Virus record (IMG/VR): IMGVR_UViG_3300022848_000777
Coordinates: 1-64,000 of that record
Strand: one strand, 5' to 3'
Length of the DNA stretch: 64,000 nucleotides
Origin: a virus
Positions within the stretch are counted from its first letter, which is position 1. Each line of letters begins with the position of its first letter. This document shows positions 7,809 through 16,692 of this stretch, one piece after another. The notes beneath the pieces were generated by a model. It did no database searches, was not told where the DNA came from, and saw only the letters and a program-made list of their open reading frames with translations. Both the position numbers and the translations under genes were made by a program.

Positions 7809-8552
7809 ATGTTATATATGGGGTATGTAAAAGATGGGTGGGATAAAATTAAAGATGAATTATCAAATATTGATGAGTTTTATACCATTAAGCAAACTAT
7901 ACATTTATTAAATACGGATTATTATTATAAAAATTATTTTGGTAGGGCTAGGAATCGCACTATGATAAAACGTAATCCTAAATTATACAAGTCCATATAT
8001 GAACATACTGATATTTTAGAAACGACATTTAAAAAATATAATAAATACAAAGGTTGGTATAATTTCAAATACCGTATGGTATTTTTAGTTGATAATGGTG
8101 GTGATATTAACACTTTAAAGTGTGAGTGTGGTCGTACATATAATTGGACTAAATATTGTAGATTCTGCCCAAATCCTAAAAAAACATGGTTGGGTAAAAC
8201 ACATACAGATGTAACTAAAAAAATACAACGAATAAGTACTTTACAATACTTATCAAAAACCAATGGTCAATTAACACCTAGATATAATATCAATTCAATA
8301 CCAATCATAGAAGCAAAAGCTAAAGAATTAGGAATAACTGATTTACAGCATGCCGAAAATGGTGGAGAATTCCACATCAAAGATCTTGGTTATTGGGTGG
8401 ATGGTTATAGTAAAGAAAAAAACATAGTAATAGAATATGATGAACGTCATCATTTCAGAAATGATAAGATAAAAGTGAAAGATATTCAAAGACAAAACGA
8501 AATCGAAACCCATCTTAATTGTAAATTTATAAGGATACGTTGTAATGGATAA
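7809..8552 (+). CDS. Free-standing Vsr-like homing endonuclease between terminase halves
   Basis: 247 residues. A zinc-binding module near residue 100 (LKCECGRTYNWTKYCRFC) is followed by a nuclease domain: SIPIIEAKAKELG, QHAENGGEFHI, WVDGYSKEKNIVIEYDERHH and a C-terminal LNCKFIRIR. The D..E.D..HH pattern in this domain matches the Vsr-like EDxHD homing endonucleases described with fractured phage genes. It is nearly identical in pattern to the polymerase-associated enzyme at 54188 and to a fossil at 61626. Its final 8 bases overlap the start of the C-intein gene. Expected role: cutting unfractured terminase alleles so that the cassette spreads. Confidence 0.8.
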   Translation: MLYMGYVKDGWDKIKDELSNIDEFYTIKQTIHLLNTDYYYKNYFGRARNRTMIKRNPKLYKSIYEHTDILETTFKKYNKYKGWYNFKYRMVFLVDNGGDINTLKCECGRTYNWTKYCRFCPNPKKTWLGKTHTDVTKKIQRISTLQYLSKTNGQLTPRYNINSIPIIEAKAKELGITDLQHAENGGEFHIKDLGYWVDGYSKEKNIVIEYDERHHFRNDKIKVKDIQRQNEIETHLNCKFIRIRCNG

Positions 8553-9732
8553 TCATATATTAAGACATAATCATAAATATGAAATACTAACACCATCGGG
8601 ATATCAATCATTCGCTGGGATTCGTAAGATCTCTAAAGATGTAATATACACCATTATATTATCTAATAATAAAACAATAAAATGTTCAGATAATCACCCA
8701 TTTATTATTAACACTGATATTATCCATTCCAATAAATTAAAAGTTGGTGATATATTAGATGGTGTTGATGATACCATAATTACGATTGTTGATATTAAGA
8801 AAACGATGGGAACTTTGAATTTATTTGATGTCGTTGATGTTAATGGTGGTAATTTATTTAATGTTGATGGTATAATTTCACATAATTGTGATTTCATCAC
8901 ATCGGGTTATGGTGTTGTCGATGGTTCTATATTGGAGTGGTATAAAGAGAATCATGTTGTAGATCCATTAGAAGAACGTGGTTTCGATGGTAATTATTGG
9001 TTGTGGAAATATCCAGATTATGATAAAAATTACATCGTTGTGGCCGATGTCGCGCGAGGTGATGGTAAGGATTTTTCAACATTCCATGTTTTCGATGTAG
9101 AAACTGTAGAGCAGGTTGCTGAATACAAAGGTAAGATAGAAACAAAACCTTTTGGTGAGATGTTAGTGGCCGTCGCTATTGAGTGGAATAATGCAATGTT
9201 GGTAATAGAAAACGCCAATGTTGGTTGGGCTGCGATACAACCCGCAATCGATAGACATTATGAAAACCTATATTATTCATATAAAGATTTTGGATATGTT
9301 GATGATGAAGTTCATCTACAAAGTGCCTATGATATGGCAGATAAATCCAAAATGGTTCCTGGATTCTCAATGACAACTAGGACACGACCTTTGGTTATAT
9401 CAAAACTTGATACATATATGAGAGAAAAAGTGCCGATAATTCACTCAATTAGACTTATAAATGAATTATTTGTATTTGTTTGGATGGGTTCTAAGGCAAT
9501 TGCTCGTAATGGGCATAATGATGATTTAGTAATGGCATTTTCTACAGCTTTATGGGTGAGGGATACCGCACTTAGACTTAGACAAAAGGGTATTGATTTA
9601 AATAGAAGTGCAATACAACATACTACAAAATCAAATACATTCTATAGTAACACCCAACGAGCTCAATCCGACAAGTACTGGAATATGAATATAGGTGGAA
9701 AGCATAGTGAAAATATAAAATGGTTGCTGTAA
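8545..9732 (+). CDS. 17: Terminase large subunit, 114-residue C-intein plus C-extein nuclease
   Basis: 395 residues. Residues 1-114 are a C-intein: block B-like CSDNHPF, KVGDIL, and the terminal block NLFDVVDVNG...DGIISHN ending in His-Asn. The C-extein begins at Cys115 (nt 8887, CDFITSG). It is the RNase H-like nuclease half: YIVVADVARGDGKDFSTFHV (first Asp), VIENANVGW (Glu) and NGHNDDLVMAF (Asp pair). An N-intein of ~30 residues and a C-intein above 100 is the unusual split seen in AceL-TerL-type inteins. The ATG lies within the last 8 bases of the endonuclease gene. Confidence 0.9.
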   Translation: MDNHILRHNHKYEILTPSGYQSFAGIRKISKDVIYTIILSNNKTIKCSDNHPFIINTDIIHSNKLKVGDILDGVDDTIITIVDIKKTMGTLNLFDVVDVNGGNLFNVDGIISHNCDFITSGYGVVDGSILEWYKENHVVDPLEERGFDGNYWLWKYPDYDKNYIVVADVARGDGKDFSTFHVFDVETVEQVAEYKGKIETKPFGEMLVAVAIEWNNAMLVIENANVGWAAIQPAIDRHYENLYYSYKDFGYVDDEVHLQSAYDMADKSKMVPGFSMTTRTRPLVISKLDTYMREKVPIIHSIRLINELFVFVWMGSKAIARNGHNDDLVMAFSTALWVRDTALRLRQKGIDLNRSAIQHTTKSNTFYSNTQRAQSDKYWNMNIGGKHSENIKWLL

Positions 9733-9747
9733 TTATTAGAAATAAAG

Positions 9748-9755
9748 TATTTATA
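9748..9755 (+). promoter_or_regulatory. Late-type promoter motif TATTTATA before portal
   Basis: TATTTATA followed by TATAA lies 18 nt before the portal start codon. Confidence 0.5.
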
Positions 9756-9772
9756 TATAAATAAGATATTAT

Positions 9773-11617
9773 ATGGCAGATAAATCGGTATTCGGGCGAC
9801 TTAAAAAGTTATTTTCAACACAAGTTGTGGTACGACGGACAGGAAAGGATCAACTCAAAGTGGTGGATTCATCCAAAATGCAATCATCTGGTAATAAAAA
9901 TTCATCTGCTTACTATGATAGGTATGGTAGATTGCATGGTTCTAAAAAGAATTGGCAAACATACAATGAGAGATTCAACTACCATTCAAATAGAATAGAA
10001 TTATACAGTGATTATGAAGCTATGGATAAGGATTCAATCATAGCATCTGTTTTAGATATATATTCAGATGAAAGTACACTATATGATACTAATGGTGACA
10101 CATTAGCAATAACATCTCCTAATGAGAAAATTAAGAAATCATTACATAATTTATTCTATGATGTGCTAAACATTGAGTTTAATTTGTGGTCTTGGGTGAG
10201 ATCGATGAATAAGTATGGTGATGCATATCTTTATTTAGATATTAATGAGGAATATGGTGTAGTTAATGTAGAACCGTTATCAGTATATGAAACGTTACGT
10301 GAAGAGGGTTATGATCCAGATAATCCATATTCAGTTAGATTTAAAGTTGAAGGTGGTGAAGAACGATATTATGAGTCATTCCAAGTGGCACATTTTAGAT
10401 TACTAACTGATACAAATTTCCTACCATACGGTCGTGCATTAATAGAGCCAGCTAGAAATGTATGGAAGCAGTTAACACTTATGGAAGATGCTATGTTAAT
10501 TCATCGTATTATGAGAGCTCCAGAAAAACGTGTATTCAAAATTGATGTAGGTAACATACCTCATAATGAAATTGATTCACATATGGAGAATGTTATAAAC
10601 AAAATGAAGAAAACACCATATGTCGATCAAAGGACTGGGGAATATAATTTGAAATTTAACTTACAGAATATGTTAGAAGATTATTATTTAGCAGTTCGTG
10701 GTGGAACAAGTGGTACTGAAATAGATACATTAAGTGGAATGGAATTCGGTGGTATTGATGATATTGAGTACCTAAGAAATAGAATGTTAGCATCACTTAA
10801 AGTTCCAAAAGCATTTATTGGATATGAAGAGGGAGTTGATGGTAAGAGTACATTAGCTCAGCAAGATATTCGTTTCGCACGAACTATTGAAAGAATTCAA
10901 AAGATAATCGTATCTGAATTAACTAAAATCGCAGTAGTTCATTTATATGCACATGGGTATGAAGATGAAGATTTGGTTAATTTTACATTATCATTAAATA
11001 CACCATCTATTGTATATGAGCAAGAGAAAGTTGATTTATTAACACAAAAAGTATCACTAATCAGAGACTTGAAAGAATTACGATTAGTATCACATGAGTA
11101 TATGTACGAAAATATACTGAATATGTCACAAGATGAGTGGCAGCGGGAAGAATTAAAAGTTATCAATGACTTGAAGCTTGAATTCAGACAAGAGCAAATT
11201 GCAAGTGAGGGTAATGACCCAACTAAAACAGGTGAATCGTTTGGAACACCACATGATTTAGCAACCATAAATCAACCATCAGAACCCGCTGATGAAGGTG
11301 GTTCAGAAGAAGGTGGTCAGCCAGGCGCAGGAAGACCTCCCGAATCTGGTAAATTTGGAAAAGACAAAGCGGAACTTGGTAGGGATCCATTAGGTAAAAC
11401 AACCGATGTTAAGCCAGAAAGTGCATATAACAATCCTAGAAAATCACCACTAAGTACTGAGGCTGTTGATAAAATTATTCATAAAATGAAACCAGCATCT
11501 GGTCGTGTAAAAACAAGGAAAGTGATAACTGAATCTTTAAGAATTGTAGATTCCATCGACAAATTTAAAGAAAAGGGGTTACTTGATGAGGATAATATAA
11601 TGGAATTTGAGAAATAG
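9773..11617 (+). CDS. 20: Portal vertex protein (gp20-like)
   Basis: 614 residues, close to the T4 gp20 size. Characteristic stretches include HSNRIELYSDYEAMDKDSI near the N-terminus, SWVRSMNKYGDAYLYLDI, the long segment LIEPARNVWKQLTLMEDAML and RAPEKRVFKIDVGNIP, then MLASLKVPKAFIGYEEGVDG and TLAQQDIRFARTIERIQKI. The C-terminal ~130 residues are Gly/Glu/Pro-rich and probably disordered. It forms the dodecameric ring at the capsid vertex through which terminase pumps DNA. It follows terminase and precedes virion assembly genes. Family assignment is firm. Confidence 0.93.
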   Translation: MADKSVFGRLKKLFSTQVVVRRTGKDQLKVVDSSKMQSSGNKNSSAYYDRYGRLHGSKKNWQTYNERFNYHSNRIELYSDYEAMDKDSIIASVLDIYSDESTLYDTNGDTLAITSPNEKIKKSLHNLFYDVLNIEFNLWSWVRSMNKYGDAYLYLDINEEYGVVNVEPLSVYETLREEGYDPDNPYSVRFKVEGGEERYYESFQVAHFRLLTDTNFLPYGRALIEPARNVWKQLTLMEDAMLIHRIMRAPEKRVFKIDVGNIPHNEIDSHMENVINKMKKTPYVDQRTGEYNLKFNLQNMLEDYYLAVRGGTSGTEIDTLSGMEFGGIDDIEYLRNRMLASLKVPKAFIGYEEGVDGKSTLAQQDIRFARTIERIQKIIVSELTKIAVVHLYAHGYEDEDLVNFTLSLNTPSIVYEQEKVDLLTQKVSLIRDLKELRLVSHEYMYENILNMSQDEWQREELKVINDLKLEFRQEQIASEGNDPTKTGESFGTPHDLATINQPSEPADEGGSEEGGQPGAGRPPESGKFGKDKAELGRDPLGKTTDVKPESAYNNPRKSPLSTEAVDKIIHKMKPASGRVKTRKVITESLRIVDSIDKFKEKGLLDEDNIMEFEK

Positions 11618-11619
11618 TA

Positions 11620-11627
11620 TATTTATA
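11620..11627 (+). promoter_or_regulatory. Late-type promoter motif TATTTATA
   Basis: TATTTATA immediately after the portal stop codon and 52 nt before the next gene. Confidence 0.5.
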
Positions 11628-11679
11628 TACAGTATATACATAAAGTTATTGTCGATTATAAGTAAAACGGATATTAATA

Positions 11680-12531
11680 ATGAAGAAATTTAAACATAGC
11701 AAGTACAAAAATACGGGTATTCTTTTTCAATTACTTATAAGACAGGTCGTATCGGATACCTTAAATGATAAGCAATCAGCAAAGGCGCTTTCTATTATAA
11801 AGGAACATTTTGGTAAGAAAACTGAATTACTAAAGGAGTATCGATTGTATAAAACGCTAATGGATGAGTCATTTGATTCTGAATCAAAAGCTACTGAATT
11901 TTTATCAATTATTATTGATAAGAGGTCTAAGTTAAATGATAATTTATTATCCAGAGAGAAGTATAATTTGATAAAAGAAATTAAAAAGATTTATCCTATT
12001 AATGAATTTTTTAATTATAGAGTATCTAACTATAAAGAAAACGCATCGGTGTATAAATTATTTGAATATAGTAAATCGGAAAACCCAAAGGAATTTATTG
12101 AAAATAAAGGTACGTTATTAGAGCATATATTACAATCTAATAAAGTAGAAGCTCAATCATTAAATCAGTTGAATGATGATTACAATTCTCAACCAAAAGA
12201 TATTAGACTATTAGCTTGGAAACTTCTTGTTGATGGTTTTAATACTAAATATACTATCTTATCAAAACCACAGAAAACTATATTACGAGAATATATTAAC
12301 GCTGTGGATAATACTGAGTACTTAAAGGAGTATGTTAAAGCTGAATGTACGAAGATTCAGAAAGCTTTTAGTAAATTGGATATAACAGATACTATGGTGA
12401 AAATCAAAGTAACAGAGGTATTGAATTTGGTTGAAAACATTAAGACTTCGAAGAAAATCACCGAATCAGAAATACTTTCAATTCTAAGATATCACGACTT
12501 ATACAAAGAAGTAAAACGGAATTTCAAATGA
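11680..12531 (+). CDS. Hypothetical helical protein
   Basis: 283 residues, Lys/Glu/Leu-rich and predicted almost wholly helical. It begins MKKFKHSKYKNTGILFQLLI and ends HDLYKEVKRNFK. No catalytic motif or membrane segment is visible and I do not recognise a named family. It shares 4 nt (ATGA-type overlap) with the following gene and lies between portal and prohead protease, where T4-like phages keep small capsid-assembly genes. A head-assembly role is inferred from position only. Confidence 0.6.
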   Translation: MKKFKHSKYKNTGILFQLLIRQVVSDTLNDKQSAKALSIIKEHFGKKTELLKEYRLYKTLMDESFDSESKATEFLSIIIDKRSKLNDNLLSREKYNLIKEIKKIYPINEFFNYRVSNYKENASVYKLFEYSKSENPKEFIENKGTLLEHILQSNKVEAQSLNQLNDDYNSQPKDIRLLAWKLLVDGFNTKYTILSKPQKTILREYINAVDNTEYLKEYVKAECTKIQKAFSKLDITDTMVKIKVTEVLNLVENIKTSKKITESEILSILRYHDLYKEVKRNFK

Positions 12532-13037
12532 GAAAAACATTATTAGAACAATTAGAAGATAAGTTTGAAGAAGTTGAATCCATTGCAGAGGATGAAATTG
12601 AAGAAGCTAATGTAACTGGTAATATGGATGGTGGTGCAGGCCCCGCTAAAACGCCACACACGTTCGGTGATGGTAAGAGCGAACCGAGTGGTAATCACAT
12701 TGAGGTATTAGGTTATAAGAAAACAAAACCATCCAATATGCACACTAAACGACTTCAAGAGCTAGAACGTAATTTGGAAAATCAAATATTAGAAATTAGT
12801 TATAAGGATTATAAAAAAGATGATACTCGAAAAGATTATCAAAAGATAAATGATTCTATTATTAAAATTAATAGAATGGTTTTCGAAATGGAGAAGTTGG
12901 TTAATTTGAATATCAAACTTAAACAAGAATCATCAGTATCAAATGCAAAATATTGGGAATCTACTAAAAAGAACTTTGGGAAGATTTCAAAACGAATGTT
13001 AAGAATCAGCCGTAAAATCACGGAGCTTAATTTGTAA
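12528..13037 (+). CDS. Hypothetical coiled-coil protein
   Basis: 169 residues. The N-terminus MRKTLLEQLEDKFEEVESIAEDEIEEA is acidic and helical, and resembles the leader-plus-Glu pattern of other candidate packaged proteins here. A Gly/Pro-rich linker (~residues 30-60) follows. The C-terminal 100 residues are a probable basic coiled coil ending RISRKITELNL. No named family. Start overlaps the previous gene by 4 nt and the stop overlaps the next start (TAATG), so translation of the whole group is likely coupled. Confidence 0.6.
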   Translation: MRKTLLEQLEDKFEEVESIAEDEIEEANVTGNMDGGAGPAKTPHTFGDGKSEPSGNHIEVLGYKKTKPSNMHTKRLQELERNLENQILEISYKDYKKDDTRKDYQKINDSIIKINRMVFEMEKLVNLNIKLKQESSVSNAKYWESTKKNFGKISKRMLRISRKITELNL

Positions 13038-13168
13038 TGAGTGATAAGAAATTAATAAAAGAAGAATTTACTAATAAAGAGCTTGAGGCTATTAGAAACA
13101 TAATACGATCTGAAATGGCTGAGGTATTCTTTGATTTATACCGAAAACGAAGTGTATGGAAATCCTAA
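13037..13168 (+). CDS. Small hypothetical protein (43 aa)
   Basis: 43 codons beginning MSDKKLIKEEFTNKELEAI and ending RKRSVWKS. The start codon shares a base with the preceding stop (TAATG), and its own stop overlaps the next start in the same TAATG arrangement. This strongly supports a real gene in a tightly coupled operon despite the short length. Predicted helical and charged. No family recognised. Confidence 0.65.
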   Translation: MSDKKLIKEEFTNKELEAIRNIIRSEMAEVFFDLYRKRSVWKS

Positions 13169-13401
13169 TGAGAACTAAAATGATAAAATTAAAAGAATTA
13201 ATGAATGAGGGTATGTTGAATGAAACTCAATGGTGGATGATGGTAGACCATCACTTGAAAGTTTTAAAAGCAGGATTGGTAGCAGCTGACGGCAAAAAAA
13301 TAGAAGCTCTTAAAGAAAACCAAGCTATGAAAATAGTTGATAATATTGAAACCTTAATGGGTAGTTTGGAAAAACATAATATTGCTAAATTTAAATTTTA
13401 A
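13168..13401 (+). CDS. Small candidate internal virion protein with CTS-like leader
   Basis: Start at ATG 13168 is chosen because it forms a TAATG overlap with the previous stop; ATG 13156 and ATG 13180 are alternatives. 77 residues: MRTKMIKLKELMNEGMLNETQ then a helical body. The leader IKLKELMNEG strongly resembles the N-termini at 3696, 4712 and 14042. MNE and LNE sites fit L/I/M-x-E cleavage by a gp21-type protease, whose gene is next. Inference: a small packaged or core protein. No named family. Confidence 0.6.
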   Translation: MRTKMIKLKELMNEGMLNETQWWMMVDHHLKVLKAGLVAADGKKIEALKENQAMKIVDNIETLMGSLEKHNIAKFKF

Positions 13402-13415
13402 TAGGAATTGGAACG

Positions 13416-14045
13416 ATGAGTGAATTATTAATAGACACAATACCATTTAAATTATCTAAGCAGGATTTGAATGAAGCTAAATCCAATAACAATGGTAGGT
13501 TCATCGTACAGGGTGTTATCCAACGAGCCGAAGCTGAAAACCAAAATGGTAGAATATATCCTAAAACACTTCTTGCTAGAGAGGCTAAGAACTATGCCGC
13601 TAAAGAGATAAAAGAAGCTAGGGCATATGGTGAGTTAGACCATCCAGAAACATCGGTTGTCGAGCTTAAAAACACATCACACATCATTAGAGAAGTTTGG
13701 TGGGAAGGTAATGACCTTATGGGTAAAGTTGAGATATTAAAAACACCATCTGGTAATATTCTAATGGAATTATTAAAAGCACAATGTACCGTTGGTATAT
13801 CATCAAGAGGTATGGGTTCGGTGAAAGAATCAGCAAATGGTAAAACTGTAACGGTAGAGGATGATTTCAATTTAATATGTTGGGATTTCGTATCAAACCC
13901 ATCAACACATGGGGCATTCTTAAAACCAACCAATGAATCGGTAAATGAATCGGTTAAATCAACTAAAAAAATAAATAACTATTCAAACATAGATAATATT
14001 GTAAGAGATATTATATGTGAAGTAAATGGAGTGTGTGGAATATGA
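13416..14045 (+). CDS. 21: Prohead core protease (gp21-like, S21 family)
   Basis: 209 residues. Motifs of the herpes/T4-type prohead serine protease are clear: NGRIYPKTLL, the catalytic His in AYGELDHPET (~residue 73), the catalytic Ser in CTVGISSRGMGS (~residue 130), and the trailing DFVSNPSTHGAF. The C-terminal tail contains NESVNESVKSTKK, itself like the cleavage-type linkers in neighbouring proteins, so self-processing is plausible. It matures the capsid by cutting scaffold, capsid protein and internal proteins after x-x-Glu sites. Its TGA overlaps the next start (ATGA). Confidence 0.9.
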   Translation: MSELLIDTIPFKLSKQDLNEAKSNNNGRFIVQGVIQRAEAENQNGRIYPKTLLAREAKNYAAKEIKEARAYGELDHPETSVVELKNTSHIIREVWWEGNDLMGKVEILKTPSGNILMELLKAQCTVGISSRGMGSVKESANGKTVTVEDDFNLICWDFVSNPSTHGAFLKPTNESVNESVKSTKKINNYSNIDNIVRDIICEVNGVCGI

Positions 14046-16183
14046 AATTAATAGATATGCTAAATAGTAAAAAGAGTCAGAAGCTAACTCTATTAGAAGA
14101 ACAAGCTTTACATAATTTCGAAATGGGGCATGTATATTCAAACCCATATCATACTGCATTTGTAAAAGAAGCTGATACGCCACTTAAATTTAAAGTTGGT
14201 GATTACATTATACAAAAAACATCAACAGGTGGCTCAGGGGGTTATGTGATATCTAAACACCCATCACTGGGTTATAGGTTGGCAGATCAATGGGGTGGTA
14301 CTGATAAGAAGTACTTCAAAGAAAAAGGATTCAAAAAAGATGCCGCTAAATCCAAAAAAGTACAATCATTTCCAAAGGTTATGGCTTTAATTAAATCTAA
14401 AGAATTAACAACAACTAATAAATTGGGCGAATCGATTACTGAGGGTAAGTATGATTCAATACTAGATAAAATCGCTGGTATTGTAAAGAATAGTAAATCG
14501 TTTATGAGTATTGGTGCTGAATTAAAAAAGAATGGTATAAAGTATGATTTTATGACGGCAGATGCACCAATGCCTGCTGCTATGTACACACTCAAAAACC
14601 CAAAAATAGTAATTCTTAATAAGAAATACGTATCAGGTGCAGAACGAGAAGTTGGTGATATCGCAATCGGTCTAATGGAGTCTATTAATGAAGATGCAAG
14701 TCACGAAGCACAGGGAATATCGCATTATACAGGAATGAGAGCTACTGCTGTACAGAAATTCATTGATGATAATAAATTAAATGCTAGAAAGTTACTTTCA
14801 TATGTAACTCGTAATACTGATGGTGCTCGTACAAAAGTGATAACTGCGATATCAGGAAAACCAAATAATCCAATGGCTAAAAAAGTAATGAAAGTTTTTA
14901 AAGAATCTATTAATGAAGATGCAAAGAAAGTTTGGAAGGATGGTAATAATCTTTACGTAGATAGTGACTTCGTTAATATGAGTAAGGGTAATTTACCTAA
15001 TTCAGAATTAAAACATTTGGGAATGGGTGATTTCTTTTTAGATACACCAGACGGTAAGATTAATTTTAATAGAAGTGGTGATAAACTTCCAGGTATGAGT
15101 GGTAGAAGTCATAAGATGTCAGACTCTAATGGTGGTAAGCTGATAGCACAATTAATTAAAAAAATGGGTGCAAAAATAGTTAACGAATCGAAAGTATATA
15201 ATTGTGGTACACCTTCACTGATGGATTTACTTAGAGAGCAAACTGAATATGAAAAGTTCTTCCAATCAGCACTTAAAAAGTTTGATGTGAAATCTCCTGA
15301 TGAAATCGAAGGTGATAAAAAGAAAGAGTTCTTTGATTATGTAGATAAGAACTGGGATGCTGGTGAGAATGAAACTGATGTTGATGAGGCTAAGACCGCT
15401 AAAACTAAGAAAGATTCAAAATCATCTAAGAAATCTAAAAGTGATTATTCATTAGATGGGATGTTTGGTGATGTAAAGAAGCAACTAAAAGGAATCACAG
15501 CAATAAAGAAAGAATCGGTAAATGAAGGAGTGAAACGATTCTATCAACAAGATGGTATTGGTAAAGCAAAATATACTATATCGTATCACGACGGAAAATC
15601 AAAACATAATGATGGTGGTGACTTCTATGGTATCAGAATATTTAAGAATAAAAAAGAATTAGAAACGTTTAGAAGTGAACTTTTGAAAAAAGGATATAGA
15701 GCGGATAGTGGATTTAAAAAAGAATCGACGAATCAGAATATCAGATTTGAAAGTATGGATTTGTATGGGACTGGTCGATTGGTTGAATTCAATCTGAATC
15801 TTAGTGATTTGGATTTTGGACTTTCATTAATATCAGGAATCGTCGGAGTACCATTGGCTGCACTTTTAGCAATGCATGCAGAGGATGGTATGAAATCAAT
15901 ATCTGCGTTACTAAAGAAAAAGAGTAAAAATAAAGCATCAGTATCAGAATCATCGTATAATATACCATCATTAGTATCTCTACTTTCAGAAAAGAAATAT
16001 GATATCGGTATGGGTCATAAAGGAAATGGTGTTACTGTATGGAATAAATCAGAAGAGGTAAGTGGTGATTATAAGACAATAGCACACATTACTGATAGTG
16101 GTAAAATTACATACCATGATAAGGCATTACCATCTGATGTTAAGAAGACGATAGAAGCTGCAGCAACTAAAATGAAAAACTAA
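14042..16183 (+). CDS. Modular 713-residue protein, candidate protease-processed internal polyprotein
   Basis: Start ATG 14042 overlaps the protease stop (ATGA), preferred over a GTG 9 nt upstream. The N-terminus MKLIDMLNSKK is leader-like. The protein is a string of unlike small domains separated by short linkers: GESITEGKYD, MESINEDASH, KESINEDAKK, PSLMDLLREQTEYEKF, KESVNEGVKRF, KESTNQN and PSLVSLLSEKKYD. I/V-N/T-E fits the L/I-x-E rule for T4 gp21 cleavage, and two linkers repeat the leader pattern. One module (ALKKFDVKSP...KEFFDYVDKNW) is familiar from T4-like marine phages. One hydrophobic stretch occurs near residue 610. Inference: cut in the prohead into about seven peptides. Function of the pieces is unknown. 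Confidence 0.65.
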   Translation: MKLIDMLNSKKSQKLTLLEEQALHNFEMGHVYSNPYHTAFVKEADTPLKFKVGDYIIQKTSTGGSGGYVISKHPSLGYRLADQWGGTDKKYFKEKGFKKDAAKSKKVQSFPKVMALIKSKELTTTNKLGESITEGKYDSILDKIAGIVKNSKSFMSIGAELKKNGIKYDFMTADAPMPAAMYTLKNPKIVILNKKYVSGAEREVGDIAIGLMESINEDASHEAQGISHYTGMRATAVQKFIDDNKLNARKLLSYVTRNTDGARTKVITAISGKPNNPMAKKVMKVFKESINEDAKKVWKDGNNLYVDSDFVNMSKGNLPNSELKHLGMGDFFLDTPDGKINFNRSGDKLPGMSGRSHKMSDSNGGKLIAQLIKKMGAKIVNESKVYNCGTPSLMDLLREQTEYEKFFQSALKKFDVKSPDEIEGDKKKEFFDYVDKNWDAGENETDVDEAKTAKTKKDSKSSKKSKSDYSLDGMFGDVKKQLKGITAIKKESVNEGVKRFYQQDGIGKAKYTISYHDGKSKHNDGGDFYGIRIFKNKKELETFRSELLKKGYRADSGFKKESTNQNIRFESMDLYGTGRLVEFNLNLSDLDFGLSLISGIVGVPLAALLAMHAEDGMKSISALLKKKSKNKASVSESSYNIPSLVSLLSEKKYDIGMGHKGNGVTVWNKSEEVSGDYKTIAHITDSGKITYHDKALPSDVKKTIEAAATKMKN

Positions 16184-16189
16184 AACATT

Positions 16190-16354
16190 ATGACTAAATC
16201 AGACATATTACAAGATATATCAGTTTCCATTTCTAAAACTTTAAAGCGGAATTTGAGTGATATAAAAAAGCTCGATACATCCGACCGAAAGGAGATTGAA
16301 AAAGTTATACAGAGCATTAAAGATAATTTAGATATTATATCAAACATTGGTTAA
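16190..16354 (+). CDS. Small hypothetical helical protein (54 aa)
   Basis: 54 codons, MTKSDILQDISVSISKTL to SNIG, beginning 7 nt after the polyprotein stop. Lys/Asp-rich and predicted helical. The codon pattern (A/T-ending third bases) matches neighbours. No family recognised. It is followed by a non-coding leader with a late-type promoter for the bS21 gene. Confidence 0.5.
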   Translation: MTKSDILQDISVSISKTLKRNLSDIKKLDTSDRKEIEKVIQSIKDNLDIISNIG

Positions 16355-16388
16355 TGTCTAAATATTATATTAAATAATAAAAAAATGA

Positions 16389-16421
16389 TATTTATATACA
16401 CCTGCCAGAATTGGTGGGTGT
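16389..16421 (+). promoter_or_regulatory. Late-type promoter followed by a 9-bp hairpin in the bS21 leader
   Basis: TATTTATA at 16389-16396 is followed at once by ACACCTGCC-AGAATT-GGTGGGTGT (16398-16421), a 9-bp stem with two G-U pairs. It sits 25 nt before the bS21 start codon. Its position at the expected 5' end of the mRNA suggests a stability element or an autoregulatory site; that role is inference. Confidence 0.5.
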
Positions 16422-16445
16422 TGTAGTATTAAATAAAAACAAAAA

Positions 16446-16673
16446 ATGAGTTATAATAAAACAAATAGTATTTCAGATAAAATAACAGGAACTAAAGTAG
16501 TGGTTCATAAGAAGAACATCGGCCACGCTTTAAGCTTATTCAAAAAAAAAGTTATTGAAAGTGGAAAGTTGGAACGATATCGAGATATTCAAGAATATAC
16601 TAAACCATCGGAAAAACGTAGAGTACTTAAAGCAAATGCCATTCGTAGAAATAAAAAAGAGCAAAATTCATAA
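16446..16673 (+). CDS. rpsU: Ribosomal protein bS21 homologue
   Basis: 75 residues with the bS21 pattern: TKVVVHKKNIGHALSLFKKK corresponds to the conserved V.V...(N)I..AL..FK+K start, GKLERYRDIQEYTKPSEKRR to the R.+..YEKPS.KR+ core, and a basic tail follows. bS21 sits near the 3' end of 16S rRNA next to the anti-Shine-Dalgarno. Phage-encoded bS21 is known from metagenomic phages and is thought to replace the host copy. Here it is placed immediately before the scaffold and capsid genes, which have GGAG-type ribosome sites. No convincing Shine-Dalgarno precedes it. Confidence 0.85.
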   Translation: MSYNKTNSISDKITGTKVVVHKKNIGHALSLFKKKVIESGKLERYRDIQEYTKPSEKRRVLKANAIRRNKKEQNS

Positions 16674-16692
16674 CGTTTTTTATTTTTTATGA

